The notes under the pieces were generated by a model. It saw only the letters and a list, made by a program, of their open reading frames with translations, made no database searches and was not told where the DNA came from. Shown in pieces: positions 47,601 through 58,824 of a stretch of DNA of 64,000 nucleotides (positions within the stretch are counted from its first letter, which is position 1; each line of letters begins with the position of its first letter). A program made the position numbers and the translations under genes. The DNA is taken from the NCBI RefSeq assembly GCF_015706575.1, contig NW_024037072.1, positions 22,197,162 through 22,261,161 on the forward strand. Direction: 5' to 3'. This DNA is from Patiria miniata (Eukaryota; Echinodermata; Asteroidea; Valvatida; Asterinidae).

Positions 47601-49076
47601 AGCTTAGTTTTTTTCTTCCAAGTTCTTAGGTAGCACAAAGTATATAGTGCTTATAAATTAAGTTTATGAAGGACAAAATCATATCAAAGAATGCAACCTC
47701 AAATTGTTGGACCCAGTTGGCCGAAAGAGTTGATGCAGGCCCGAAATATTTTTCGACAAACTTTTTGTTCTCCACTTCCATGCCCAATATCTTTCTGTGG
47801 TCACTCCGGTACAAGTTAAATTTAAACCAACAACTTTCTAAATGAGAAATATTTAAACCTTTCAATTTTTTGGGTGTGATCTTGTGCCTGTCTGGGAAAC
47901 GGATCCTCAATAGATTTTTTTAAGTGTTCTTTGTTTCTTTTTGACTTCAGGGTCTTCTGAAATTTCAAAAACTTTTTCTGTCTGGTTTGCTTCTTTTAGT
48001 CCCCCCCCCTCCTTTTTTATAAAATGTTAAAGAAAAAACACATAAAAAGTATGGTGAAGGACAAAGCCTTGTATTGAAAATAAAAGTTATTGTTAATAAT
48101 CTGATAAATAACTTAAAACTAATCAGAAAGAAGTTATCTGTGGTTTTCCATTCACAAATGCTTTCTTCCCCTGCTTTGCTTGTGATGTTCATTCAGCGTC
48201 ACTGCCATAGTGTTTAAGTTATTTGCCTCAGATTTGCTGAAACAGGATAGTGAGATAGCACATTGCTATGGAGACAACATCACTTGGTCTGTGTTTGCAA
48301 ATTTAGTTGTATGTGTTTACTTCTTTTTTTTTTCAATACTTTTGTCAAAATAATTAACTGTGAGTTATTTGCGGCACTATGGCTAGCCTTGACCAAGCCT
48401 GTCAAGCCAAGCATTTTCCCTGAACTAACGGTCCGGCAGCTGTTATTATTTTACCCTACTTGTCACGGTACACGTACGCCGCGTGCAGCCCCCTGGCTAG
48501 CTCTGCTTTGCAAAGTTCAGGGAAAAAGCTTGGCTTGACAGACTTGGTCAAGGCTACGCTATGGCCAGTTTCTATGCAGCCACAACCGAGGGAATTTTTG
48601 AGGATGGTTAATACTTCTTAATTGTTGGAACTGTTTATTTTTGCCTTGAAGTTAGCCTGATGCGTATTTCCTGCTTGCTTCTGTACGATTTAAACAAAGA
48701 CATTGTTGGAAATTGGGATGCTCAATGTTACAAACTTGTTAAACCATTCCCGATAGTTAACAGCGATATTCTAATCCATGAATGGTTAATGTAGGGAGTG
48801 AGGCCATGTTTCGCCAGTATATATTGTTATAACAAATTGTACATATAAAAAAAATAAAGTCATTGTAAATAAAATAAAATCACACAACTTCAAATGATAC
48901 AGACAAAACATTGCGTGGTGGTGCTCATTTGTTTGTTTTCTAAGTTTTTAATCATGACTTTCCTTGATCAGCAAATATCTACATATGTATATAGTTTTAC
49001 ATTATGGGTGCACGAGTGTGTTTTGTATTGTGTATCTTCAACACGGGGTAGATTGAGAACGGTAGATCGCATCAGA
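47601..49076. other. Convergent intergenic region between ZFPL1 and the three-helix gene
   Basis: Holds candidate poly(A) signals for both genes (AATAAA at 48079 and 48853 on plus; its complement at 48634 for the minus gene). Otherwise it is AT-rich. 'agcctt gaccaagcctgtcaagccaag' near 48387 and its mirror near 48530 form an inverted repeat about 160 bp long overall. Confidence 0.45.
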
Positions 49077-51058
49077 CTATTCCGTGAAGTTCCTGTACCG
49101 CGCCTCCCTGAACTGGATGAAGCCTGCCTCAATAGCGATCCGGACGAAGCACGCCAAGAAGTTCAACACTAAAAGAGAAAAATAAAAGTGGTACAGTAAC
49201 TACAACAAAGGTAGAATGCACGTTGGAAAGGTGCTGTTGATGTTTGTACCACTAGTACTGCCATCAACCCAGTCAACGATGAAAGGCAGAACTTTTTATT
49301 TAATATGATTTTTTTTTTAAAGTGTAATTACTGGGGTATACAGGGTGAGTAAAAAAGAAAAGGAAACCAAAATGGCAGGACCAGTTTTTTAATGAAGTTT
49401 TGCCTGTAGCACTTTCAATATCTAGGATATGAAAGCCCAATCAATGAGCTTTCCTTTAGTACAAGAATCATCCAAATCACTCATGTACTTTTAAAGTTTT
49501 AAATTTTGACCGTGTTATAGTTCTGTCCACGGATCACAAAAAATGGGTAAGTGTTCTTTCAGCAAAACGAAATCAATTCACATGCATCCCAATTGGAGTT
49601 GTTTTCGTTTTGCTTAGTAAAGAACACTCATTTTGTGATCCGTGGACAGAACATTAAAACGGTGTTTGTGTTCAAAATTCCATAACAGGAAAATTACATG
49701 AGTGATTTAAATGATTCTTGTACTTAAGGAAAGCTTAATGACTGGGCTTTCATATCCTAAATTTTGAAAGTGCTACAGGCGAAACTTCAAAAATTGGTCC
49801 TGCCATTTGAGTTTCGTTTTTGGGTTTTTACGCACCCTGTATATTCGAATCCGGGCATGTGATCACTCGAAACTCACGAGGCCCCCTCTAATGGAGAAAA
49901 CTGTGTGCACGCTATTGTACATGTATGTACAAATCAACTGCCCCGTGACAGATTATCCGAACGCACGCTAGCACAATGCTTCCGCCATTGACGGGGGCCT
50001 TCGTGGTAGAATTGATAGGGTGCTGGAATTGGTCTATACAGGAATTGGTCTTTTTTTTCTCGCTTTTCACTGAGTACAGTCGAACCCTGATAAGAAGAGC
50101 ACTGTTAATACAACATCCTGCTTATAACAAGCAAAATATTAGGTCCCAAAGTCTTTGTTTTTTCTTTGTTTTCCATTACTGTTAATACAAGGTACCTGTT
50201 ATAATAACGGTAATTTGTAAAGTCCCAAGGACCTTGTTATACAGGTTTTTCGACTGTACTGGGATATTGAGCAGCCTGGTTTGTATAAATAATGGGTTTT
50301 TAATCCGTCACTACAAATGAGTACCAAAACTCCATCGGATAAGAGCTTCCTCTTGCCACCCCTACCTAACGAAAACCACTCGCAACGGGCAGCTCTCCAG
50401 TGCTTTCCCGCCTGGGTGACGTAGACGAAGCCAAGCAGAGCCATGTAAAATGAGATTATGTGCATCACCTGCAAAGAAATATGCAATTGCAAAATATTAA
50501 CCAAATCACAATTCCATTTAAATTTCTTCTGAATAATATATTTACATTGTTTAAGTAGACAAGATTGCTTACAATCTGGTCAAAGTTCGTGGTGTCCGAT
50601 CCCTTGTTTGATTGCGACTGGTTATTAACATCAGGTTTCTGTACTGAGCATGCAAATTTAAGGCGAGTAGGCCAAACTTCACGGTGAATCATTTTTCTCC
50701 ATCAGCCAAGCCATGATATCATAAACCTTCAGCAGAAATTTGAATTAACGGAGATTGGCGTGCTAGGGCAAAGTTTATCGTATGCTTTGCTCCTCAATCC
50801 CACCCCGCATCTCACCAACTATTTTCTTGCTTCTCCCCTTGGAACTTGGAATACCCGTGAGGCAAAGGTCCATAATCTTACCAGGACAGAGTCACTGAGG
50901 GTCTGAGTTGAGAGATGCGTCTTCTGCGTGATGGAGTAGGCTACGATGTCGTTGATGATCGTAGCAACGAGAAACAAGGCCAGAAATATCGAGACATAAA
51001 CGAAGAGTTCCTTCTTGGATGTCTTCCGGAGGGCCGACCAACAGGCGCATCCCATCAT
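49077..51058 (-). CDS. Unrecognised 123-aa protein with three predicted membrane helices
   Basis: Exons are 51058-50882, 50468-50366 and 49168-49077, with GT-AG borders (CTG|GTAAGA, TTAG|GTAGGG) and matching phases. The chain starts MMGCACWSALRKTSKKEL. Helices are at about 18-42 (VSIFLALFLVATIIND), 60-79 (IISFYMALLGFVYV) and 91-112 (LVLNFLACFVRIAIEAGF). The C-terminus is QFREARYRNFTE. Short basic loops separate the helices. The splice-consistent hydrophobic pattern argues for a real gene, but I cannot name the family. A tiny upstream ATG frame (ATGACAGAGAGCCTATGATG) ends overlapping the first start codon. Intron 2 holds a 499-bp foldback and a pogo-like MITE. Confidence 0.72.
49341..49839. 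mobile_element. Tc1/mariner-like foldback MITE, 499 bp
   Basis: CAGGGTGAGTAAAAA at the left and a right end reading in reverse CAGGGTGCGTAAAAA, with TA on each side. Arms of about 240 bp are imperfect inverted repeats along their whole length, for example GTTCTGTCCACGGATCACAA against its mirror near 49640. No gene inside. Confidence 0.85.
50077..50256. mobile_element. Tigger/pogo-like MITE, copy 2
   Basis: CAGTCGAACCCTGATAA at the left and, at the right, 'ttatacaggtttttcgactg', with TA on each side. It lies between exons 2 and 3 of the minus-strand gene. Confidence 0.8.
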
Positions 51059-51814
51059 AGGCTCTCTGTCATTTTGGTGCCGAGTCGATCTCCCGCCAAA
51101 ACGACGTAATCTATGATAGCTTTACAGTAACTTATATTTACTATAAAGCCCTTTTATTTGGTGTTTCATGGGTGGTGGCGATCATCCCGTCGATCAAGTA
51201 CAACCAAATTGCAAAGGAAAGTGTGTAAAGTGGAAATGATTAGCTTACTAAAAAAAAAATTGACTGCTAGAAACGCGCGCGTCTCGTTGAAGGGATGTTT
51301 TGATCACGTGTTGTTTACACGCGCGGCGCGCCTAATTTGTTCTTTTGACGCAAGTGATGCCCACGTCACAAGGCGTCTTTGTCACATCTGCAGAACTGAC
51401 GTTGAAAGTGAGCAAAAGACGATTTTCCAGAAAAGAGGTAGGGCCTAAGCTTCCCGACTAAAAAAGAGAGGATAAGTTGCGTTGTTTCAGAATTGAAATG
51501 GTAACTGCCCTTAATTACATTACACTTTCTGGCACACATTTTCACTAAGGATTCACCAAATTTAACGAAGTTCGGAAGTTTGTGCTAAATATACTTTAAA
51601 TTTCTCCACCATTTCCATTCGGTTTTGCCTTCTTGTTAGGGGGAAACAGTACCAGTAATGTCAAAAGAAGAATTTCCTTTTATTATAGTATACATGGATG
51701 AGCACATCATTTGATGACAGTTTTTATACTTTTGTTCATTTCGTGACAGCCCCTGCTTACATTTTAGATTGTATATTTGAACTGTCTAAAGATTTAAAAT
51801 GAAATAAATAAATA
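51059..51814. promoter_or_regulatory. Upstream region of the three-helix gene
   Basis: A GC-richer patch at 51270-51340 ('aacgcgcgcgtctcg', 'cacgcgcggcgcgcc') lies about 250 bp upstream of the start codon and could be the promoter. Nothing else is recognised. The frame at 51158-51448 has no family resemblance. Confidence 0.35.
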
Positions 51815-51976
51815 CAAATAATGAATGTTTCACATTCGTGCAATTTTAAGAATAATTTCATTCGGTGACAGATGAAATGTTCCATTCCAGTCGGCTTCGC
51901 TTCGTGAAATGAATCATTTCATCTGTCACCTCATGAAATTACTCTTACCACTGCACTCATAAACATCCATTATTTG
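51815..51976. mobile_element. Foldback MITE family E, copy 2
   Basis: CAAATAATGAATGTTT and AAACATCCATTATTTG are the outer arms. GACAGATGAAATG and its mirror CATTTCATCTGTC form the inner palindrome. Matches 19669-19864. Confidence 0.75.
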
Positions 51977-52040
51977 TATAGTTCAACACCTGAATAATCC
52001 TCATCATCAGATGACGGGGATTTATTCAGGTGTTGTATAA

Positions 52041-52399
52041 GGCCAAAAAAAAAAAAAAGTCGGTCTCTGGTCAGCGCGCGTGTCGATTTTAATCATGCGC
52101 GTCAATCTTTTTTTCTTCCAAAATGTTCCGCGGTAGCTCCAACAACGCCCTCTATTGCCGCACCTCCTCATTTTTTTTTTTTACCAAAGAGCACCAAGGA
52201 ATGGGAAATTGCACCAAGGCAAATGATCGAAAGCACCAAGGCAAATTATGGAGGACACCAATGTACATGAGGACACCAAAAAAGCAAAATAGTACCCCAC
52301 CTTGTACAATCCAAACTTGAAGAGAAAAAAAAAGCCGCGTCGCCGCGTCAATTCCGGAACTTTGGTCTGACCAGAGGCCGAATATTTATTTTTTTGGCC
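52041..52399 (-). mobile_element. PIF/Harbinger-like MITE, copy 3
   Basis: GGCCAAAAAAA start, TTTTTTTGGCC end, TAA duplicated exactly on both sides (52038-52040, 52400-52402). Interior is that of 21912-22291 in reverse. This copy gives the cleanest support for the superfamily call. Confidence 0.8.
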
Positions 52400-52454
52400 T
52401 AATACATGTTATTGTTGAAAAGTCGTTCATTCTATACAATAAGTCAGGTGGCAT

Positions 52455-52700
52455 CAGTGTTAAAGTACTCGTACTCGAATTCGAACTCGAGTACAACTCG
52501 AGTACCAATAAGCACTTGGCCCGTACTCGATCATAAGTACTCGAAAAAAACAAGTACTCGGCACGTACTCGTAATTTTGTACTCGGGATCGTCCCTTAAC
52601 TCGACAAATTGTACTCGATGAACTCGATCCCAGTCGCGCAGTACTCGAAAGAAAATTCGGATTCTTTCGATACTGATTATTCGATACTAAAGTTTGACCA
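52455..52700 (+). mobile_element. Iterated-word element of GTACTCG repeats, copy B
   Basis: CAGTGTTAAAGTACTCGTAC start, same word order as 34781-35043, ending 'gatactaaagtttgacc'. It is followed at once by the composite repeat. Confidence 0.72.
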
Positions 52701-55700
52701 AAAATATTTACATCTTTCAAATAACGTGTCTTCACTATGATCATTCCCAACAAATATTAATTCGCAAAATAGGGGAACAAAACGCAAGATAACAAAGTCC
52801 ATCACCCTTAAAACTGGAAAACTGGGGGGGGGGGGGTGTTTCGCTCGAAGTCAGAGTGGTGTAAATTTAATGAGGGGGGGGGGTGCAAAATGTCTCTGCC
52901 ACCCTCTTTAACTGATAAATCGAGAATTTGTTGAAAAATACAAGAATTTTTTGGGAAATTTGTTTTGCCCCCCTCTAGAAAAAGTCCTGAAAGAAAGAGA
53001 CCCCCCCCCCAGATCCGCGCCTGCACCTCTTCGATCGTACTGCGCAACACATGATCGAGTAGTGTGCAATGACACTTGGCCTCCGAAAATCAAAAGGTGG
53101 TAAGGGGGGGGGGGAGATCGCACTATACTTTCAATGGGGGCGCTGTTCAAATCCGACGATTATTAACACCAGGCCTATATCACAGAATGTGCACACACCC
53201 CTTACAAAGCTGCCGATGTCCGTATTTTTGTGGAAAGCGAACATTGGTACCAGTAAACAGTTTTTGCGTGTCGGAGCGGGGGGGGGGGGGGGTATTTCGC
53301 ATTTTTTTGGACAGAGCTGGGGGACCCCCCCCCCCCCCCCGGATCCGCGCTTGCACCTCCTCGATCGTTTTGCGCAACACATGATCGAGTTGGTGTGCAG
53401 TGACATCGGGGGTGACCCTGCATTTCTTTAGAAGCTTTCGGCCGCAGCACGCGCCTTCCGCCGCCGCGACCCCCGTCTTCTGCAAGGCTAACCCCCTTGC
53501 AATTTTCGTCAATTTTCGTCAAAAAATGAAATTGCTCCAAACTTCCTGGAAGGACTCCTAAGGGACCCTGGAACGCATTCCATTTCGATTTAGGGACAGA
53601 TATATCATTAAAAAGAAATTCATATTTTAGCCAATTTTTATTTCAAAAAAATGTAAGGCGTTAGCCTTACATTTTTTTTTAATACAAATTGTAATGATTG
53701 TCAATTTTCGTCAAAATATGAAAATGCTCCAACCTTCCTGGAAAGACTCCTAAGGGACCCTGGAACACATTCCCACTAGATTTACGGTCAGATATAACAA
53801 TAAAAAGAAATTCATATTTTAGCCAAATTTTATGAAAAATGTAAGGCTAACCCCTTGCAATTTTTGTAAATTTTGGTCAAAAAATTAAATTGCTCCAAAC
53901 TTCCTGGAAGGACTCCTAAGGGACCCTGGAACGCATTCCGACTCGATTTAGGGACAGATATATCTTGAAAAAGAAATTCATATTTTAGCCAAATTTTATG
54001 AAAAATGTGAGACTAACCCCTTGCAATTTTTGTCAGTTTTGGTCAAAAAATTAAATTGCTCCAAACTTCCTGGAAGGACTCCTAAGGGACCCTGGAACGC
54101 ATTCCGACTCGATTTAGGGACAGATATATCTTGAAAAAGAAATTCATTTTTTAGCCAAATTTTATGAAAAATGTAAGGCTAACCCCTTGCAATATTTGTC
54201 AATTTTGGTCAAAAACTAAAATTGCTCCAAACTTCCTGAAAAGACTCGTAAGGGACCCTCGAACACATTCCAACTCGATTCAGGGACAGATATATCATTA
54301 AAAAGAAATTCATATTTTAGCCAATTTTTATGAAAACTGTAAGGCTAACCTCTTGCAATTTTTGTCAATTTTGGTCAAAAAAATTAAAATGCTCCAAACT
54401 TCCTGGAAAGACTCCTAAGGGACCCTCGAACACATTCCCACTCGATTTAGGGACAGATATATTATTAAAAAGAAATTCATATTTTAGCCAATTTTTATTT
54501 AAAAAAAATGTAAGGCTAACCCCTTGCAATGTTTGTCAATTTTGGTCAAAATATGAAAATGCTCCAAACTTTCTGGAAAGACTCCTAAGGGACCCCCGAA
54601 CACATTCCCACTCGATTTAGGGACAGATATAACATTAAAAAGAACTTCATATTTTAGCCAATTTTTATAAAAAAAAAAATGTAAGGCTAACCCCTTGCAA
54701 TGTTTGTCAATTTTGGTCAAAATATGAAAATGCTCCAAACTTTCTGGAAAGACTCCTAAGGGACCCCCGAACACATTCCCACTCGATTTAGGGACAGATA
54801 TATCATTAAAAAGAAATTCATATTTTAGCCAAATTTTATGAAAAATGTAAGACTAACCCCTTGCAATTTTTGTCAGTTTTGGTCAAAAAATTAAATTGCT
54901 CCAATCTTCCTGGAAGGACTCCTAAGGGACCCTGGAACGCATTCCGACTCGATTTAGGGACAGATATATCTTGAAAAAGAAATTCATATTTTAGCCACAT
55001 TTTATGAAAAATGTAAGGCTAACCCCTTGCAATGTTTGTCAATTTTGGTCAAAAAAATGAAATTATTCCAAACTTCCTTAAAAGACTCCTAAGGGACCCT
55101 CGAACACATTCCAACTCGATTCAGGGACAGATATATCATTAAAAGAAATTCATATTTTAGCCTAATTTTATGAAAAATGTAAGGCTAACCCTTGCAATTT
55201 TTGTCAATTTTGGTCCAAAAATAAAATGCTCCAAACTTCATGGAAAGACTCTTAAGGAACCATCGAACACATTCCAACTCGATCTAGGGAGATATATCAT
55301 TAAAAAGAAATTCATATTTTAGCCAATTTTTATGAAAACTGTAAGGCTAACCTCTTGCAATTTTTGTCAATTTTCGTCAAAAAAATTAAAATGCTCCAAA
55401 CTTCCTGGAAAGACTCCTAAGGGACCCTCGAACACAATCCCACTCGATTTAGGGACAGATATATCATTAAAAAGAAATTCATATTTTAGCCAATTTTTAT
55501 TTAAAAAAAATGTAAGGCTAACCCCTTGCAATGTTTGTCAATTTTGGTCCAAAATATGAAAATGCTCCAAACTTCCTGGAAAGACTCCAAAGGGACCCTG
55601 AAACACATTCCCACTAGATTTAGGGTCAGATATAACATTAAAAAGAAATTCATATTTTAGCCAAATTTTATGAAAAATGTAAGGCTAACCCCTTGCAATT

Positions 55701-56375
55701 TTTGTCAATTTTGGTCAAAAAATGAAATTGCTCCAAACTTCCTGGAAAGACTCCTAAGGGACCCTGGAACACATTCCAACTCGATTTAGGGACAGATATA
55801 TCATTAAAAAGAAAACCATATTTTAGCTAATTTTTATGAAAAATGTTAGGCTAACCCCTTGCAATTTTTGTCAATTTTCTTCAAAATATGAAAATTCTCC
55901 AAACTTCCTGGAAAGACTCGTAAAAGACCCTGGAACACATTCCAACTCGATTTAGGGGCAGATATATCATTAAACAGAAATTCATATTTTAGCCAATTTT
56001 TATGAAAAAATCCCTGCCCCCCCCCCCCCTCTTTAACTGATAAATCGAGAATTTGTAGAGAAATACAACATTTTTTTGGGAATCTTTTTTTGTCCCCCCC
56101 CCCCTAGAAAAGGTCCTGGCGACGCCCATGGGTTGTGCACATCACTCTTTGTTGGAAACGCGTCACATTCTCTGGCGCATGGCGGCGAGTTCGATCCAGA
56201 CGTAGACTTCTTCGTCAGCAATTATATCTTGGCGGTTCAGAGATCACAAGGAATATTTCGCTAACGGACAAAAGCAGCACAGCGCAGTATGCAAGTCATG
56301 TGGGCTGCGGATTTCGGAGAAGTCTGAAACAACTTTACCAAGCAAAAACAACACTTTTTAATATGTGTACGTGTT
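52700..56375 (+). mobile_element. Composite hAT-related repeat, copy 2
   Basis: Repeats the block order of 37060-39400: 'ttcaaataacgtgtcttca' block, family B fragment, GATCCGCGCCTG plus 'cacctcttcgatcg', 'gggggcgctgttcaaatccg', second GATCCGCGC end, 166-bp array (expanded), family B tail, and the BED-exon DNA at 56150-56375. Boundaries are approximate. Confidence 0.62.
53490..56012. repeat. 166-bp tandem repeat, expanded array (about 15 units)
   Basis: The same unit as at 38322-39030. Spacing between successive 'ccttgcaat' starts is about 166 bp. Units differ by single bases and by A-run length, and some neighbouring units share variants such as GGAACGCATTCC and 'cttgaaaaagaaattc', which suggests local duplication. 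The 75-97-aa frames across it are repeat translation. Confidence 0.92.
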
Positions 56376-56460
56376 AAATTTCTTGGAATACTGGGTATTA
56401 TTACTTCACATATCAAATGTAAATAACGGTGCTAATTTCCATAATGCTTTAGATTAAAAA

Positions 56461-56637
56461 TGTAGTCGGGATGTACTCGATATCTTTGTACTCGTACTCG
56501 GCCCGTACTCGGACTCTGAAAAACTCGAACTCGGATTTTTGGCCGAGGACTCGACTAAAAAGTACTCGGACTCGGCCCGTACTCGGCACTGTGTGTACTC
56601 AGAAAACTTTGTACTCGAGTTTTGGTACTCGACTACA
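56461..56637. mobile_element. Iterated-word element of GTACTCG repeats, copy C
   Basis: TGTAGTCGGGATGTACTCG at the left and GGTACTCGACTACA at the right are inverted. The interior is GTACTCGG, GGACTCG and CGGCCCGTACTCG words. It uses the same word as copies A and B but a different order, and no target duplication was found. Confidence 0.6.
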
Positions 56638-57099
56638 ACAATGGGTGGCATATTGTCAGAATCGTGACCCACATCAAACTTGGCAGATAGCCATAAAGAA
56701 GATATTTAGAAATGGTGACACCCTAAAATTCTTTTGGGAAGGGTGCCTTTTTTCCATAAGTCGTAAATAGCCTCCGCCGTTATATTTTTATACCCATATT
56801 TCGGTATATTTAAAAATATACGAACATATTTTTTGAAAGTATATTTTGTGGATTTTATTTATACATATCCTTGCTTCAATAACATTTTCTAAAGCATGTA
56901 AGTGAATGGACAATTATCGTTTCCCTCCCTATTACAAAGAGCTCGATTGTTTCTCAATAATCTCTTACCTGAATTTTCAATTAAAGCCAAACAATATTGA
57001 AAACAATTGATATTTCAATTCAACTTTTTAATAAACATTTTTTTATAGCTTGCATAGATTTTGTATTTTTCAGTTATCTACAACTTGTAAGTACATGTA
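56638..57099. other. AT-rich spacer
   Basis: No gene, repeat or terminal structure was recognised. Confidence 0.4.
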
Positions 57100-57223
57100 C
57101 TGCTGCACTTTAGAATTCCAAACTTACAATAGTCAGTCTCATAATAAAAGTGTTGAATAACAAACATCCGTATCTTTATTATGAGACTGACTATTGTAAG
57201 TTTGGAATTCTAAAGTGCAGCAG
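57100..57223. repeat. Perfect inverted repeat, 49-bp arms, 26-bp spacer
   Basis: CTGCTGCACTTTAGAATTCC through CATAATAAA at the left is repeated exactly in reverse complement from TTTATTATG to GTGCAGCAG. No mismatch was seen over 49 bp. No gene inside. Confidence 0.92.
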
Positions 57224-58112
57224 TGTCTTTTCACGAAAAGATAAGGATTTTACTGACATTGGATTGTACTTTGCTAAGTCACCATATGTTCAAGTTTAGT
57301 TATCTTGAAAAGCGATATTCAATTGTCCTGAATTTAGAATGTTATCTACATTTCATCATAAACGTCAAGCGAATGGACTTTGACTCTCATCTTTGACAAT
57401 AGCTCTATGGAAGCAGAGGAAATGTAAATGCGTAGGCCTATGGTGAAACGAGTTATAAAAGTATAAAATGACTTAAAGTTTTATTTTACAGAATATAAAT
57501 GGTGCTCATTTACGATGATACATTCAGTCACTATCAAAATGTTCAAAGTTGGTATTCCGTACTCGGCTGCAAAATTATATTCCATAAATTGCAGTCTACG
57601 AGCACACTAAGAGATCAATCAGCATTTAAAAAAACACAACAAATCAAATTAAAACAAAACAAACAGCACTAACGTCTGCATTCTATTTTGACCTAAAATG
57701 TTGTTAGTGTGCTATACATGTATATATTTACTGATCGGGTGAGAAGCAGGACACCTCTAATTCAAAATTTGAAACTCGTTTTATTTTTGTATACTCCATT
57801 TTTCATGTGTCAATTGTTTTTGCTAGATTTTTGGAAGACTCATAACTTCAATTGAATCAGCCTATAAGTGAAGTTAATTTAAAACTTTTCTGGCCTCCAC
57901 ACGCCATTTTCCTCCAAAAAAGCATGCGGTAACTAACACTTTCTCTAAAAATGTACTATGCCCAATTTTGGTGTATTGTAACAGCGTCGACCATGTAAGA
58001 CATGATTTACTGTTGCAATCAATGTCTTAAGGCATATAGGATTATCTGGTTTCATGCATTTTCATTTTTAGTTTCCAATAACAACACCACTCAAAATCCA
58101 ATAAAGAATGCT
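57224..58112. other. AT-rich spacer
   Basis: No exon or shared repeat was recognised. Confidence 0.4.
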
Positions 58113-58375
58113 CGAAACCAAACCTATTGAACTTTCAGCTCAGTGGATATTACACTTTTCGAGAAAACGGTGAAATACCATGCACAACCGTTTAATCACG
58201 AAACACAATTCCGTCGATAGCACTCTCTGTATTTCCAAAAATGAGTCAATTGACTGATCATTGGAAATCACGTAAATTTTTCATTTCTTCTGAACGTAAG
58301 TACGCCAGACTGATTTACTGGGTGATTGGTACCAGTGCGATCTTCAATCCAAGTAAGCCCTTTGATAATTTGGTA
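58113..58375 (+). repeat. Dispersed repeat D, copy 3
   Basis: Shares 'actttcagctcagtggatat', 'ggtgaaataccatgcacaac', 'gatcattggaaatcacgt' and 'caatccaagtaag' with 26110-26365, and in reverse with 1383-1545. Confidence 0.65.
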
Positions 58376-58824
58376 GGTTGGTTTTGGGATAAATGAAAAT
58401 TATCCTATATGCCTTTTAACAGTGTATGTTTTCATAAAATTCTAAGAACAAACAATGGAATGGTTCACTCGGTGGATTTGACGTGATGATACACAGTGCA
58501 CTCAAAAAGTCTTCATGGGGGGGGGGGGACAATTAGCGATCCACAACAAACAACACTTACATGTAGTTCTTATACCGTTTTGTGTTGAGGAATTGCCATC
58601 CATTAACGCCATGAACTATGTTTTGTTTCACATCAAAAGCTCTGAATCAATGGAAGCTTTGTGAACAGTCCCCTACTAAGTTGGACATGAAGGCAAGACT
58701 AATGAAAACATTCAGGGATCAGTGGTCGAACACTTCGAGACCGCGTCATTTCCGAGAAGAAACAAAATAAAAATGAAAATCTGATTCCCACCCTCCACCC
58801 TGCAGGCCCCGCCCCGTCTTGAGA

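Noticed and set aside
53069-53540. Gly/Pro-rich frames of 100-120 codons on both strands
   Set aside because: They come from poly(G)/poly(C) tracts in the composite repeat and exist on both strands at once.
53490-56012. CRISPR-like array
   Set aside because: The periodic unit is a 166-bp tandem repeat without the short-repeat/unique-spacer layout, in a eukaryotic intergenic region.
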